A DNA stretch of 64,000 nucleotides, taken from assembly GCF_001682865.1 (NCBI RefSeq), contig NZ_MAQX01000001.1, forward strand, positions 1,369,290 to 1,433,289, read 5' to 3'. Below are positions 17,561-25,236 of the stretch, piece by piece; position 1 is the first letter of the stretch, and the number at the start of each line of letters is the position of its first letter. Below the pieces are notes generated by a model that searched no databases, was not told the origin of the DNA, and saw only the letters and a list, made by a program, of their open reading frames with translations. The DNA is from Bacillus sp. FJAT-26390. GTDB taxonomy: Bacteria > Bacillota > Bacilli > Paenibacillales > Paenibacillaceae. A program made the position numbers and the translations under genes.

Positions 17561-18210
17561 GCTTTCAACAAATCGCATTAGAAGATAAACAACGCGCTCT
17601 ATCCGAGCTGCGTGACGTGAAGGAGCTATTCGCTTCGCGCGGCTGGTTTCCGGGCACAAGCGGCAACCTATCGATTCGTGTAGGGGATTTCAAGCCTGAT
17701 GATTTTCAATTCGCGGTTACGGCAAGCGGCAAAGATAAAACCGTTCATACGCCTGAGGATTATTTGTTCGTTGACCAAGATGGCAAACCATGCGAGACCA
17801 CTCGCCTGAAGCCTTCGGCAGAAACCCTTATTCACTGCGAAATCTACAAGCTGACTGGCGCAGGCGCGATTTTCCACGTTCATACGGTTTTCAACAGCGT
17901 CATCTCTGAGTACTTCTGGGATCGCAAGTCGGTGCCGGTTGATGGGGTTGAGCTTATCAAAGGCTTTAACATCTGGGATGAGGAAGCGCATATCGATATT
18001 CCTATCGTCTCCAACTTCGCTCACATCCCTTCTATCGTTCCCGAGGTAACGGATCGCATCATTCCGAACATTCCAGGCATTTTACTTCGCAAGCACGGCA
18101 TTTATGCTTGGGGCGCCAATGCTTTCGAAGCAAAGCGTCACCTTGAAGCGTTCGAGTTTATTTTTGAATATGTATACCGACTGGAGCTGCTGCAGCACGG
18201 CAATCGATAA
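17557..18210 (+). CDS. mtnB: Methylthioribulose-1-phosphate dehydratase
   Basis: A 217-residue class II aldolase/adducin-type zinc enzyme that dehydrates MTRu-1-P to DK-MTP-1-P. Seen: FPGTSGNLSIRV, TASGKDKT, the zinc histidines in IFHVHTVFN, and RKHGIYAWG. In the pathway it acts directly before MtnW. It is the last gene of the operon, overlaps mtnX by ATGA and is followed by a strong terminator. mtnA, mtnK and an acireductone dioxygenase gene (mtnD) are not in the window. Confidence 0.94.
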   Translation: MSFQQIALEDKQRALSELRDVKELFASRGWFPGTSGNLSIRVGDFKPDDFQFAVTASGKDKTVHTPEDYLFVDQDGKPCETTRLKPSAETLIHCEIYKLTGAGAIFHVHTVFNSVISEYFWDRKSVPVDGVELIKGFNIWDEEAHIDIPIVSNFAHIPSIVPEVTDRIIPNIPGILLRKHGIYAWGANAFEAKRHLEAFEFIFEYVYRLELLQHGNR

Positions 18211-18225
18211 ATTTTTTACGTATGC

Positions 18226-18273
18226 AAAACAGGTGTCTCAATAGCAGAATGCTGTTGGGACACCTGTTTTTTT
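18226..18273 (+). terminator. Terminator of the proBAC-mtnWXB operon
   Basis: AAAACAGGTGTCTCAA pairs with TTGGGACACCTGTTTT across a short loop and is followed by TTT. It closes the operon 15 bases after mtnB and could also serve the converging gene. Confidence 0.9.
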
Positions 18274-18280
18274 ATAACGG

Positions 18281-18805
18281 TTATTCGTTTTCGATTTCAA
18301 CAAATTGCTGCGGATTGGATCGAATATAAGTGCTGATTAGCTTCAACGAATTAGGAGCAATTAACAGAAACCGTTCAAAGAGAAGATTTACAGTACTTAG
18401 AAGAACATCATCATGACCCAAATCGTTAAACGCGGCGTCACTCCATTGCAAACCCAGCTTGTCATTTCTCGCTTTAAGCACTTTCTCGGTGTCTTTAAGC
18501 AATTCAAGCATAGGCGCATCGCCAAAGAAACGTAATCCGCCCGTCACCCCGTTCCAATACGACGGCTTATCCAGCAAATAGGAGATCCAAGCGTAATACT
18601 CGCTGCTCGAGTTTTTTGCATGGTCGTACATCACTCTGAACATGCATAACGCCTGCTGTCCTTGCGTGAGCTGTGAGATGGCTGCCGTTTTGATCGAGGT
18701 CTCTTTTCCGCGAATTCGAGAAAATGTGGGTTCCATGCATGCCCATCCTAATCTTTCATCATCCAGTGAAACAAATGTCTGTTTTCTAATCGCTACTAAT
18801 GTCAT
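18281..18805 (-). CDS. Unknown protein of 174 aa with a TetR-type operator
   Basis: I do not recognise this protein. It is soluble and mostly alpha-helical, with a central MYDHAKNSSSEYYAWISYLL segment (about residues 60-79) and an acidic C-terminus (QFVEIENE). A weak likeness to DMP19/DUF4375-type helical proteins was considered but is not firm. ATG 18805 has GGGAG 8 bases upstream. The gene lies downstream of a TetR regulator on the same strand, and a 20-bp palindrome nearly identical to the one at the tetR promoter sits 20 bases before its start, so it is probably controlled by that regulator. Confidence 0.65.
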   Translation of the reverse strand: MTLVAIRKQTFVSLDDERLGWACMEPTFSRIRGKETSIKTAAISQLTQGQQALCMFRVMYDHAKNSSSEYYAWISYLLDKPSYWNGVTGGLRFFGDAPMLELLKDTEKVLKARNDKLGLQWSDAAFNDLGHDDVLLSTVNLLFERFLLIAPNSLKLISTYIRSNPQQFVEIENE

Positions 18806-18824
18806 TCAATCGCTCCCTTGTTTT

Positions 18825-18844
18825 TTGACTAACATGAATGTCAA
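18825..18844. promoter_or_regulatory. TetR-type operator, copy 1
   Basis: TTGACTAACATGAATGTCAA is a 20-bp palindrome of the form TTGAC-N3-CATG-N3-GTCAA. It lies between tetR and the 174-residue gene and matches copy 2 at 19 of 20 positions when read in the same direction. Confidence 0.75.
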
Positions 18845-18862
18845 TTAAAAGGGCAAAAAAAA

Positions 18863-19516
18863 TTAACCGACTCGAATTACTGCTAATGCAGATTCAATTA
18901 CTTGCTCTAAGACAGTCGTTAGCCGCTGCTTCATCTCTTTCTCTGAAATGCCCCGTGAAATAAGCTCCTGCTGCTCTTTGTCCAAATAATTCATGCCTTG
19001 CGATACCGCTCCCCAGAACTGCATAGCCATAAGGCTAGCGTCTCCCGGCAAAATCATCTGCTGGCTGATACCCTTCTCAATCGCATGCGTCATAGGACTT
19101 ATAAAGCTCTTCACCCATTCAAATGGAGAAAACGTCTCCGCCGTATACAAATAATGAACGTCCATGCTAATTCGCATAAAAAAGCGTGACACAGCTGCAT
19201 CATCCAATACTTGCGTGCAAACGATGCGGGCGTACTCACTGAACAGGTCTAGAGGTGCCCCTTCTTTTTCAAAATGGGACTTCGTGAACTGTTCGCTTTT
19301 GTCCATCCGATCCTCATAAAGCTCACGAAACAACGCCTGCTTGTTTTTAAAATAATGATAAACCAGTCCGCGCGCCAGACCGGCCCGTTCCGCTATTTCG
19401 CCAATCTCGGCAGCCGCATAACCTTTTTCCGCGTACACGAGAATAGCTGCTTGCAAAATCTCTTTTGTCCGCTGTTTGCGAATTTCTTCATTTTGTTCAT
19501 TTGTCCGTGGCGACAT
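18863..19516 (-). CDS. TetR/AcrR-family transcriptional regulator
   Basis: A 217-residue repressor-type protein. The N-terminal helix-turn-helix is seen in KEILQAAILVYAEKGYAAAEIGEIAERAGLARGLVYHYFKNKQALFREL, spread over residues 18-66; the C-terminal domain is helical with a PF-type ligand pocket not assigned to a ligand. ATG 19516 is chosen: GAGG lies 8 bases upstream, while longer forms run into the operator. Its promoter carries the palindromic operator directly after the -10, so it should repress itself, and the same operator precedes the downstream unknown gene. Confidence 0.9.
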   Translation of the reverse strand: MSPRTNEQNEEIRKQRTKEILQAAILVYAEKGYAAAEIGEIAERAGLARGLVYHYFKNKQALFRELYEDRMDKSEQFTKSHFEKEGAPLDLFSEYARIVCTQVLDDAAVSRFFMRISMDVHYLYTAETFSPFEWVKSFISPMTHAIEKGISQQMILPGDASLMAMQFWGAVSQGMNYLDKEQQELISRGISEKEMKQRLTTVLEQVIESALAVIRVG

Positions 19517-19535
19517 GCTGTATCCCTCTTTTTCG

Positions 19536-19555
19536 TTGACATTCATGTTAATCAA
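19536..19555. promoter_or_regulatory. TetR-type operator, copy 2
   Basis: TTGACATTCATGTTAATCAA, the reverse complement of a near-identical copy of the element at 18825. It starts one base after the -10 of the tetR promoter and covers the expected transcription start. Confidence 0.75.
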
Positions 19556-19556
19556 A

Positions 19557-19585
19557 AGCATACTTCAAAATCTGGAAATTGTAAA
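19557..19585 (-). promoter_or_regulatory. Promoter of the tetR gene
   Basis: On the minus strand TTTACA (19585-19580), a 17-base spacer and TATGCT (19562-19557) form a good sigma-A promoter. The adjoining palindrome at 19536-19555 would block RNA polymerase when bound. Confidence 0.65.
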
Positions 19586-19642
19586 TGACTTGCTATCCCT
19601 TTCTCTTCTCCCCTCTCAAACAAATAGCGATAATATTTCATA

Positions 19643-19673
19643 TTGACTTTAACGTAACGGAAATGTTCATAAT
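19643..19673 (+). promoter_or_regulatory. MerR-type promoter with 19-bp spacer
   Basis: TTGACT (19643-19648) and CATAAT (19668-19673) are separated by 19 bases, the overlong spacing typical of promoters activated by MerR-family proteins. Inside lies an imperfect dyad of the form AC-TT--CGT-ACG--AA-GT. It drives the MerR-methyltransferase gene just downstream. Confidence 0.6.
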
Positions 19674-19694
19674 GGCATGAGGGAGTTGATTGAA

Positions 19695-20714
19695 TTGAAG
19701 GTGCATGAAGCTGCAAAGCAGCTCGGCGTAACACCGCGCACGCTGCGATTTTACGAAGAAAAAGGGCTGATTAGTCCTTATAAAGCTGCGGAAAATAATT
19801 ATCGCTCATACTCCGATGAGGATCTTATTCGGCTGCGCTGGATCATTTCCTTGCGGGAGCTGGGCATGACGGTATCGGCAATTCAAGATGCACTGGCCGT
19901 TCTGCATGCACCTGATGCTTTTATTCGCAAAGTTGACGGTGCGCGAGCGCTTTTATATGAGCAATGGATAACGGCTACGAAATCGCTTCAGGCACTTGAC
20001 GAGACGATCTTGGCTTGGCAGCGAAACGGCCGCGCAGAGCTAACTCAAGCTGAAAGTGCGGCGGAAGAGATGAAGCAGAACCGCGTCGAGCGGGCGTCAT
20101 GGACCGACCAGTGGAATTATGATAAAATGGCGCTCAGCTATGGCTATAAAGCTCCAATCGTGACGCTTGAAGGCGTACTTTCAGAGGAGCAATATAACCA
20201 AGCTCTCTTAAAAACCGCCGAATGGCTTGATCCGCGTGTGGATGAGCTTGGCTTGGAACTCGGTGCAGGCAGCGGAAATTTATCGGTTTTATTAGCTTCT
20301 ACAGGAGCACGATTAACCCTTATTGAGCAATCCGCAGAAATGCTTGCCATCTTAAGAGAAAGGCTGCCGCAAATCGATGCCAAACAAGGCAACCTGCTCG
20401 CCCTTCCGTTAGCTGCCCAAAGCTATTCTTTCATCGGCTGCAGCTTCGCCATGCATCATTTGACACCTTCCCAGCAACTGCTCGCTCTGGAAGAGATGGA
20501 CCGGGTACTCGTAAATGGCGGACGGCTTGTGCTTACGGGTTTAATAGTTCATCTAGTTGATAACCAACATAACGGCACGCTTACCTATCTACCGGCAAAA
20601 TGGACACCATCCTCCGCCTCAGAACTCGCAAGCTGGCTTGAGGGCAGAGGCTATTTAACGGTTACTGATCGCCTCAATCCAGTTACAGGACTACTTTACG
20701 CAAGCAAACCTTAA
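19695..20714 (+). CDS. MerR regulator fused to a SAM-dependent methyltransferase
   Basis: A 339-residue fusion. Residues 1-70 are a MerR winged helix (MKVHEAAKQLGVTPRTLRFYE, NNYRSYSDEDLIRLRWI), followed by a coiled dimerisation helix to about 115, then a class I methyltransferase domain with motif I LELGAGSGNLSVLL (about 193), the acidic loop in LIEQSAEMLAIL, and motif IV-like FAMHHLTPSQQ. So the effector domain of the regulator looks like an enzyme that binds SAM. The TTG at 19695 is chosen because AGGGAG is 9 bases upstream; an ATG at 19677 overlaps this ribosome site. The gene has a 19-bp-spacer promoter and probably controls itself. Target and substrate are unknown. Confidence 0.82.
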   Translation: MKVHEAAKQLGVTPRTLRFYEEKGLISPYKAAENNYRSYSDEDLIRLRWIISLRELGMTVSAIQDALAVLHAPDAFIRKVDGARALLYEQWITATKSLQALDETILAWQRNGRAELTQAESAAEEMKQNRVERASWTDQWNYDKMALSYGYKAPIVTLEGVLSEEQYNQALLKTAEWLDPRVDELGLELGAGSGNLSVLLASTGARLTLIEQSAEMLAILRERLPQIDAKQGNLLALPLAAQSYSFIGCSFAMHHLTPSQQLLALEEMDRVLVNGGRLVLTGLIVHLVDNQHNGTLTYLPAKWTPSSASELASWLEGRGYLTVTDRLNPVTGLLYASKP

Positions 20715-20779
20715 GCATTCAGGAGCTCAGCATATCGAAACAAAATCATTAGAGAAGATTGGTGAGATTGAAACAAAAA

Positions 20780-20801
20780 AAGCTAAGCCATATGGCTTAG
20801 C
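20780..20801 (-). terminator. Terminator of the dnaD-like gene
   Basis: GCTAAGCCATATGGCTTAGC followed on the minus strand by a run of T. The stop codon of the dnaD-like gene lies inside the stem. Confidence 0.85.
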
Positions 20802-21477
20802 CTCTTCCTCCACGAAACTTTTGCGCATGAGCGCGCGCTTCTTCTGCATTCGTAACCCGATTGCGGCTCCACTCGATGAGGATCCGGTCGATGTAGCGCA
20901 AGCTCAGCTTGCCTGCGAATACGGCTTCCTTAAGCGCAAAGCGGATAATTTCATCCGTATAACGGTCATGGTCAAGCCAGCCGGAAATCGTCTCACATTC
21001 GATCGGCGACAGCAAGCGTCCGAACTCTTGCTCGAATACGCTGAACAAATCCGAGGATGACACCGCTTTGGGCTTAGCAGGCTGCCGTTCAGCCTTCTTC
21101 GTCTCCCGCTTCTGCTCCGCTGTCAGAGCTGCAGCTTTAAGCAGCCAGCCCGTCCAGTTGTAGCGCTCTGACTGCATGCCAGTCCCGATATCCACATACT
21201 CGTCAATCGTCAGAAAATCGTCCTTCATAAGCCGCCCCAGCATTTGGCCAACCTCACGGCCTGTCAGCCCCATCCGCTCTGCCAGCTCTTCCGGTGTCGG
21301 AAAATCATTCAAATCCGCTTCCATGTAAACCATGATTTGCAGCAGCAGCATCGCTTCTGAGTCCGACAAATCAAGCTGGCGGTAAGTGCGAAGGAGCATC
21401 GCCGATACATGTACGCCGCCCTCTTGCACTGCAGCGGCCATTCCATGCGAATACGCCTTCCATATCTCGTTGTTCAC
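20797..21477 (-). CDS. dnaD: DnaD-domain replication protein
   Basis: A 226-residue protein with an N-terminal winged-helix region (SDSEAMLLLQIMVYMEADLNDFPTPEELAERMGLTGREVGQML, residues 37-80) and a C-terminal DnaD/DnaB-type helical domain (SSDLFSVFEQEFGRLLSPIECETISGW... to YIDRILIEW, about 141-205). DnaD helps load the replicative helicase with DnaB and DnaI. It stands alone next to ackA; the usual asnS and nth neighbours are absent here. Confidence 0.85.
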   Translation of the reverse strand: MNNEIWKAYSHGMAAAVQEGGVHVSAMLLRTYRQLDLSDSEAMLLLQIMVYMEADLNDFPTPEELAERMGLTGREVGQMLGRLMKDDFLTIDEYVDIGTGMQSERYNWTGWLLKAAALTAEQKRETKKAERQPAKPKAVSSSDLFSVFEQEFGRLLSPIECETISGWLDHDRYTDEIIRFALKEAVFAGKLSLRYIDRILIEWSRNRVTNAEEARAHAQKFRGGRG

Positions 21478-21503
21478 TGCCAGCTGCCCCCTATACTAAG
21501 CTT

Positions 21504-22718
21504 TTATGATGTTTTAGCTGCTTGCTTAACTAGGTTGTACGTATCTCTCGCGATCAACAGCTCTTCATTCGTAGGAACGACGAGTACTTTAACGCGCGAG
21601 CTGTCCGTCGTAATTTCACGTGCATCCTTGCGGCGCTCACCGTTACGGCTTTCATCCAGCTCGATGCCAAGGAATGAGATTCCATCGCAAATCGCTTTGC
21701 GCAAAGCAACTGAATTTTCGCCAACGCCGGCGGTAAATACGATCGTATCTACGCCGTTCATCGCCGCAGCGTACGCGCCGATATACTTTTTCACCCGATA
21801 AGCATACATGTCGAAAGCAAGCTTCGCGTTTTTGTCACCTTCGAGCATCGCCTCGGTAACCTCGCGCATGTCGCTGCTAATACCGGAAATCGCGAGCATG
21901 CCGCTATGTTTGTTAAGCATAGAATTAACTTCATTTAATGTCAATTCTTCTTTATTCATAACAAACGGTACAATCGCGGGATCGATATCGCCGCTTCTCG
22001 TGCCCATCATAAGACCCTCCAAAGGAGTCATGCCCATGCTCGTATCAAACGATTTTCCGTCCAAAATAGCCGCGCAGCTTGCACCGTTGCCAATGTGGCA
22101 GGTAATCATTTTGAGCGATTCCAGCGGTTTCTTCAAATAGTCAGCCGCCTGCGCGCTTACATAGGAGTGCGAAGTGCCGTGAAAGCCGTATCTCCGAATT
22201 TTGTGACGGCGGTATAACACCGTTGGGATTGGATATAAATAAGAGGTATTTGGCATGGTCTGATGGAACGCCGTATCAAATACGACAGCTTGCGGAACAT
22301 CGGGCAAATTCGTCTCTACCGCCGTAATCCCCATCATATGAGCAGGGTTATGAAGCGGCGCAAGATCAAACAGCCTGCGAATTTCAAGCTTTACGTCTTG
22401 CGTAACGAGCACCGAGCTGCTGAAAACTTCTCCGCCGTGAACGACGCGGTGGCCGACGGCATCGATTTCGTTCAAATGGCTAATAGCGCCAAATTCAGGA
22501 TGCGTCAGCATATCCACTACGCGCTTTACCGCTGTAACATGGTCTAAAATTTCGCTTACGTTGCGAACCTCAGGTTTATCGACCGGTTCATGTGTGACGA
22601 TGGAAGAATCCATCCCGATGCGCTCTACTCGGCCGCTTGCAAGCACCGATTCATCCCGCATGTCGTATAGCTGATATTTTAACGAGGAACTTCCTGCATT
22701 GATGACTAGTACTTTCAT
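21504..22718 (-). CDS. ackA: Acetate kinase
   Basis: A 404-residue enzyme that interconverts acetyl phosphate and acetate with ATP. Seen: VINAGSSSLKYQLYD at the N-terminus, HRVVHGGE, FDTAFHQTMP, RRYGFHGTSHSYVS and the adenosine-binding VFTAGVGENS. The ATG overlaps the TAA of the preceding dehydrogenase gene (TAATG), so translation is coupled. A butyrate kinase would be shorter and lack several of these motifs. Confidence 0.95.
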   Translation of the reverse strand: MKVLVINAGSSSLKYQLYDMRDESVLASGRVERIGMDSSIVTHEPVDKPEVRNVSEILDHVTAVKRVVDMLTHPEFGAISHLNEIDAVGHRVVHGGEVFSSSVLVTQDVKLEIRRLFDLAPLHNPAHMMGITAVETNLPDVPQAVVFDTAFHQTMPNTSYLYPIPTVLYRRHKIRRYGFHGTSHSYVSAQAADYLKKPLESLKMITCHIGNGASCAAILDGKSFDTSMGMTPLEGLMMGTRSGDIDPAIVPFVMNKEELTLNEVNSMLNKHSGMLAISGISSDMREVTEAMLEGDKNAKLAFDMYAYRVKKYIGAYAAAMNGVDTIVFTAGVGENSVALRKAICDGISFLGIELDESRNGERRKDAREITTDSSRVKVLVVPTNEELLIARDTYNLVKQAAKTS

Positions 22719-23590
22719 TAGATCCGATCCCCATCCTTATCGTATTTGAAGAAGCCGACGCCTGATTTGACGCCAAGATGCCCGGCACGGACCATTTTTT
22801 TCAGCACGATGGATGGACGGTATTTAAGCTCGCCATACTCGCGGAACATCCGGTCAAGCGCTGCCAGAACAGAATCAAGGCCGAAGCGGTCGCACATTTC
22901 AAAAGGACCATGCTGGAACGAATAGCCGATGCGCATAGCATTGTCAATATCCTCGGCTGAAGCTACGCCTTCCTCCAGTACATGGAGCGCTTCGTTAATA
23001 AACAAGCAAATAAGGCGCGTCGTAACGAAACCAGGAGATTCAAATACCATGATTCCTTTTTTGTTAATGACCTCTTCTACAAAATGTTTCGTGCGTGCAA
23101 ATGTTTCTTCCGAAGTTTTTAAACCACGAACGATCTCAACCAGATCAATTTTGAATACCGGATAAATAAAGTGCATGCCGATGACACGTTCAGGGTGCTT
23201 CGTTACGCTGGCAAGCTCCGTCAAGCTTAGCGTGGACGTATTGCTGGCAAGAATAGCTGTTGGACTGCAAATGCTGTCGATCTGCTCGAAAACCGCTTTT
23301 TTATCGTCCAGGTCCTCTGTAATCGTTTCTATAATCAGCTCGCACTCCGCCAATTTCTCGAAGCTGGTTGTCGGCTCAATTCTATTCATAATCAGCTTCT
23401 TCTCTGACTTCGTGAGCGCCCACTTCTCGATTTGCTTATCCAGACTTATCTCGATCATTTGTTTACCATATGCAAGACGCTCATCTGAGCGTTCGATGAT
23501 AATGACGTCTAACCCTTTCGAAGCAAGCATCTCTGCAATGCCTTGCCCCATTGTTCCTACCCCAACCACGCCAACTGTTTTTATGTGCAA
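22718..23590 (-). CDS. 3-hydroxyacyl-CoA (3-hydroxybutyryl-CoA) dehydrogenase
   Basis: A 290-residue short-form dehydrogenase: NAD-binding VGVVGVGTMGQGIAEMLASKG, the SNTSTLSLTELAS segment with the catalytic serine, and the histidine in RVIGMHFIYPV, then a C-terminal dimerisation domain. No ATG fits; TTG at 23590 has AAAGGAG 8 bases upstream and begins the protein right at the NAD fold. It is normally NADH-linked, converting 3-hydroxybutyryl-CoA and acetoacetyl-CoA. The one-base overlap with ackA suggests a shared role in acyl-CoA overflow or storage-polymer turnover; this is inference. Confidence 0.9.
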   Translation of the reverse strand: MHIKTVGVVGVGTMGQGIAEMLASKGLDVIIIERSDERLAYGKQMIEISLDKQIEKWALTKSEKKLIMNRIEPTTSFEKLAECELIIETITEDLDDKKAVFEQIDSICSPTAILASNTSTLSLTELASVTKHPERVIGMHFIYPVFKIDLVEIVRGLKTSEETFARTKHFVEEVINKKGIMVFESPGFVTTRLICLFINEALHVLEEGVASAEDIDNAMRIGYSFQHGPFEMCDRFGLDSVLAALDRMFREYGELKYRPSIVLKKMVRAGHLGVKSGVGFFKYDKDGDRI

Positions 23591-23694
23591 TGTAATAGCT
23601 CCTTTAATATGGTGAGTTTGCCTCGTGCAGCCTATTGAGAAGCATTCTCTGCAAATATAGTTCAACCTTATTATAACGGTTTTCATCAAAAAGA

Positions 23695-23719
23695 GAAGGC
23701 GGACAGACACTCCGCCTTC
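23695..23719 (-). terminator. Terminator of the FtsH-like gene
   Basis: GAAGGCGGA and TCCGCCTTC form a 9-bp stem; on the minus strand it is followed by TCTCTTTTTG. Confidence 0.8.
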
Positions 23720-23741
23720 AAATTGTAATATTGTAAACGCT

Positions 23742-25235
23742 TTATGCTGCTGAGCTTGCCGAAAAGAGGCTTCTAAACTCATCTCCGCTCAATGTTTCAT
23801 CGCGCAGCAGCGTCTCCAGCGATTGCGTAAATACATCGCGCTTCGACTCCAGCGTCGCTTTTGTCTGCAGCATCAGCTCATCTAAAATCTCGCGGTTGAT
23901 TTTCGCATAAGCTTCCTTGGTGATCATCGAGGCATCGATGATGCCAAGGTCAGTCAAGCCGGATTCGACCAGCGTTTTCACGATGCTCATCGACTGTTCA
24001 AAGTCGCCTCGCGAGCCTGTGCTGCGGCCGCCGTAGAACATTTCCTCTGCGGCCGCCCCGCCTAGCGCAATCATAATTTGGCCATTTAGAAACTGCTTCG
24101 TATAAAGGTACTGATCCTGCTGCGGATTGTGACGAACATAACCAAGCGCTTGTCCGCGCGGCGATAATGCGACCTGCGAGACGCTGCCCGGCCGAACAAC
24201 CTCAGCCATAATGGCATGTCCTAGCTCGTGCAGCGCGATGCGCTCGCGTTCTTCCTTCGTAGCTTCACGATCCGTTTTCTCGCCCATCATGACTTTATCA
24301 ATAGCCATCGATAGATGGTTTTCGCCTATTTTTTCGCTGCTTTCACGCATGGCATAAATCGCTGCTTCGTTCATCACACTCTCAAGCTGAGCGCCCGAGA
24401 AACCAAATGACTCTCTGGCAATGCGATCTAGGTCCACATTCTCATCAATTGGCTTATTATTGGCATGGATGTTCAAAATATGCAGTCTGCCCTTCTTATC
24501 CGGGAGATCGACCCCAATATGCCGGTCAAAGCGGCCTGGGCGCAGCAGCGCGCTGTCGAGCATTTCTTTACGGTTGGTAGCCGCTATTAACAATATGCGA
24601 GGCGATTCATTTGCGTAAATGCCATCCATCTCCGTCAACAGCTGATTTAACGTTTGATCATATTCCCGTTGTTGGCCGCCGTCTCTTTTGCCGCCGATGA
24701 CTTCAATCTCATCGATAAAGATGACGGCGCTGCTTTTTTTCGCTTTATTCGCCTTCGTGCGGGCTTCCTTGAACAGATCGCGAACGCGCCCCGCCCCTAC
24801 GCCTACATACATCTCTACGAACTCACTGCCTGATGCTGCTAAATAGATCGAATCGGTATACTGCGCCGCCGCTTTGGCAAGCAAAGTTTTCCCCGTTCCG
24901 GGAGGACCCGAAAGCAGAATGCCTTTTAGCGGCCGGATGCCAAGCTTCACGATTTGCTCTTGATGCACAAGAAAATCAAGCGCCTCTACAAGCTCCTGCT
25001 TTGCCCGCTCCTGGCCTCCAATTTGTTCAAAGGTCAATGGTGTCGATTTGTCTTCGGCGCGGCGCTTCTGGCTGGATACGGCGGTTAGCTTGCCTCTGCC
25101 GCGTGCTGCAAAGACGACTGCAAAGCCAAGAACGCCGAGCAGCAGCATCGGAACGACGTTTTGACCAATAAAAATAAAGAAAGCAATAAGAACAGGTACA
25201 AATCCAATCGCGATATCTGCTCCGTATTTTCTCAT
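23742..25235 (-). CDS. FtsH-like AAA+ zinc metalloprotease lacking the extracytoplasmic domain
   Basis: A 497-residue membrane protease. Two hydrophobic helices (IAIGFVPVLIAFFIFIG and VVPMLLLGVLGFAVVFAA) separated by only a few residues occupy positions 7-44, where FtsH normally has about 80 residues outside the membrane. Then comes a full AAA module with Walker A GPPGTGKT, Walker B VIFIDEIEVIGG and LLRPGRFDRHIGVDLP, and the peptidase with HELGH and a later aspartate in RGDFEQS. All catalytic residues are present. ATG 25235 is behind GGAGG. The preceding gene ends one base upstream and encodes a small membrane-anchored outside domain. Length is shorter than FtsH (about 640). Confidence 0.88.
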   Translation of the reverse strand: MRKYGADIAIGFVPVLIAFFIFIGQNVVPMLLLGVLGFAVVFAARGRGKLTAVSSQKRRAEDKSTPLTFEQIGGQERAKQELVEALDFLVHQEQIVKLGIRPLKGILLSGPPGTGKTLLAKAAAQYTDSIYLAASGSEFVEMYVGVGAGRVRDLFKEARTKANKAKKSSAVIFIDEIEVIGGKRDGGQQREYDQTLNQLLTEMDGIYANESPRILLIAATNRKEMLDSALLRPGRFDRHIGVDLPDKKGRLHILNIHANNKPIDENVDLDRIARESFGFSGAQLESVMNEAAIYAMRESSEKIGENHLSMAIDKVMMGEKTDREATKEERERIALHELGHAIMAEVVRPGSVSQVALSPRGQALGYVRHNPQQDQYLYTKQFLNGQIMIALGGAAAEEMFYGGRSTGSRGDFEQSMSIVKTLVESGLTDLGIIDASMITKEAYAKINREILDELMLQTKATLESKRDVFTQSLETLLRDETLSGDEFRSLFSASSAA

Positions 25236-25236
25236 A

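Noticed and set aside
18281-18805. Assignment of the 174-residue protein to DMP19/DUF4375
   Set aside because: The likeness is limited to one helix and lacks the family's conserved residues; it is left as unknown.
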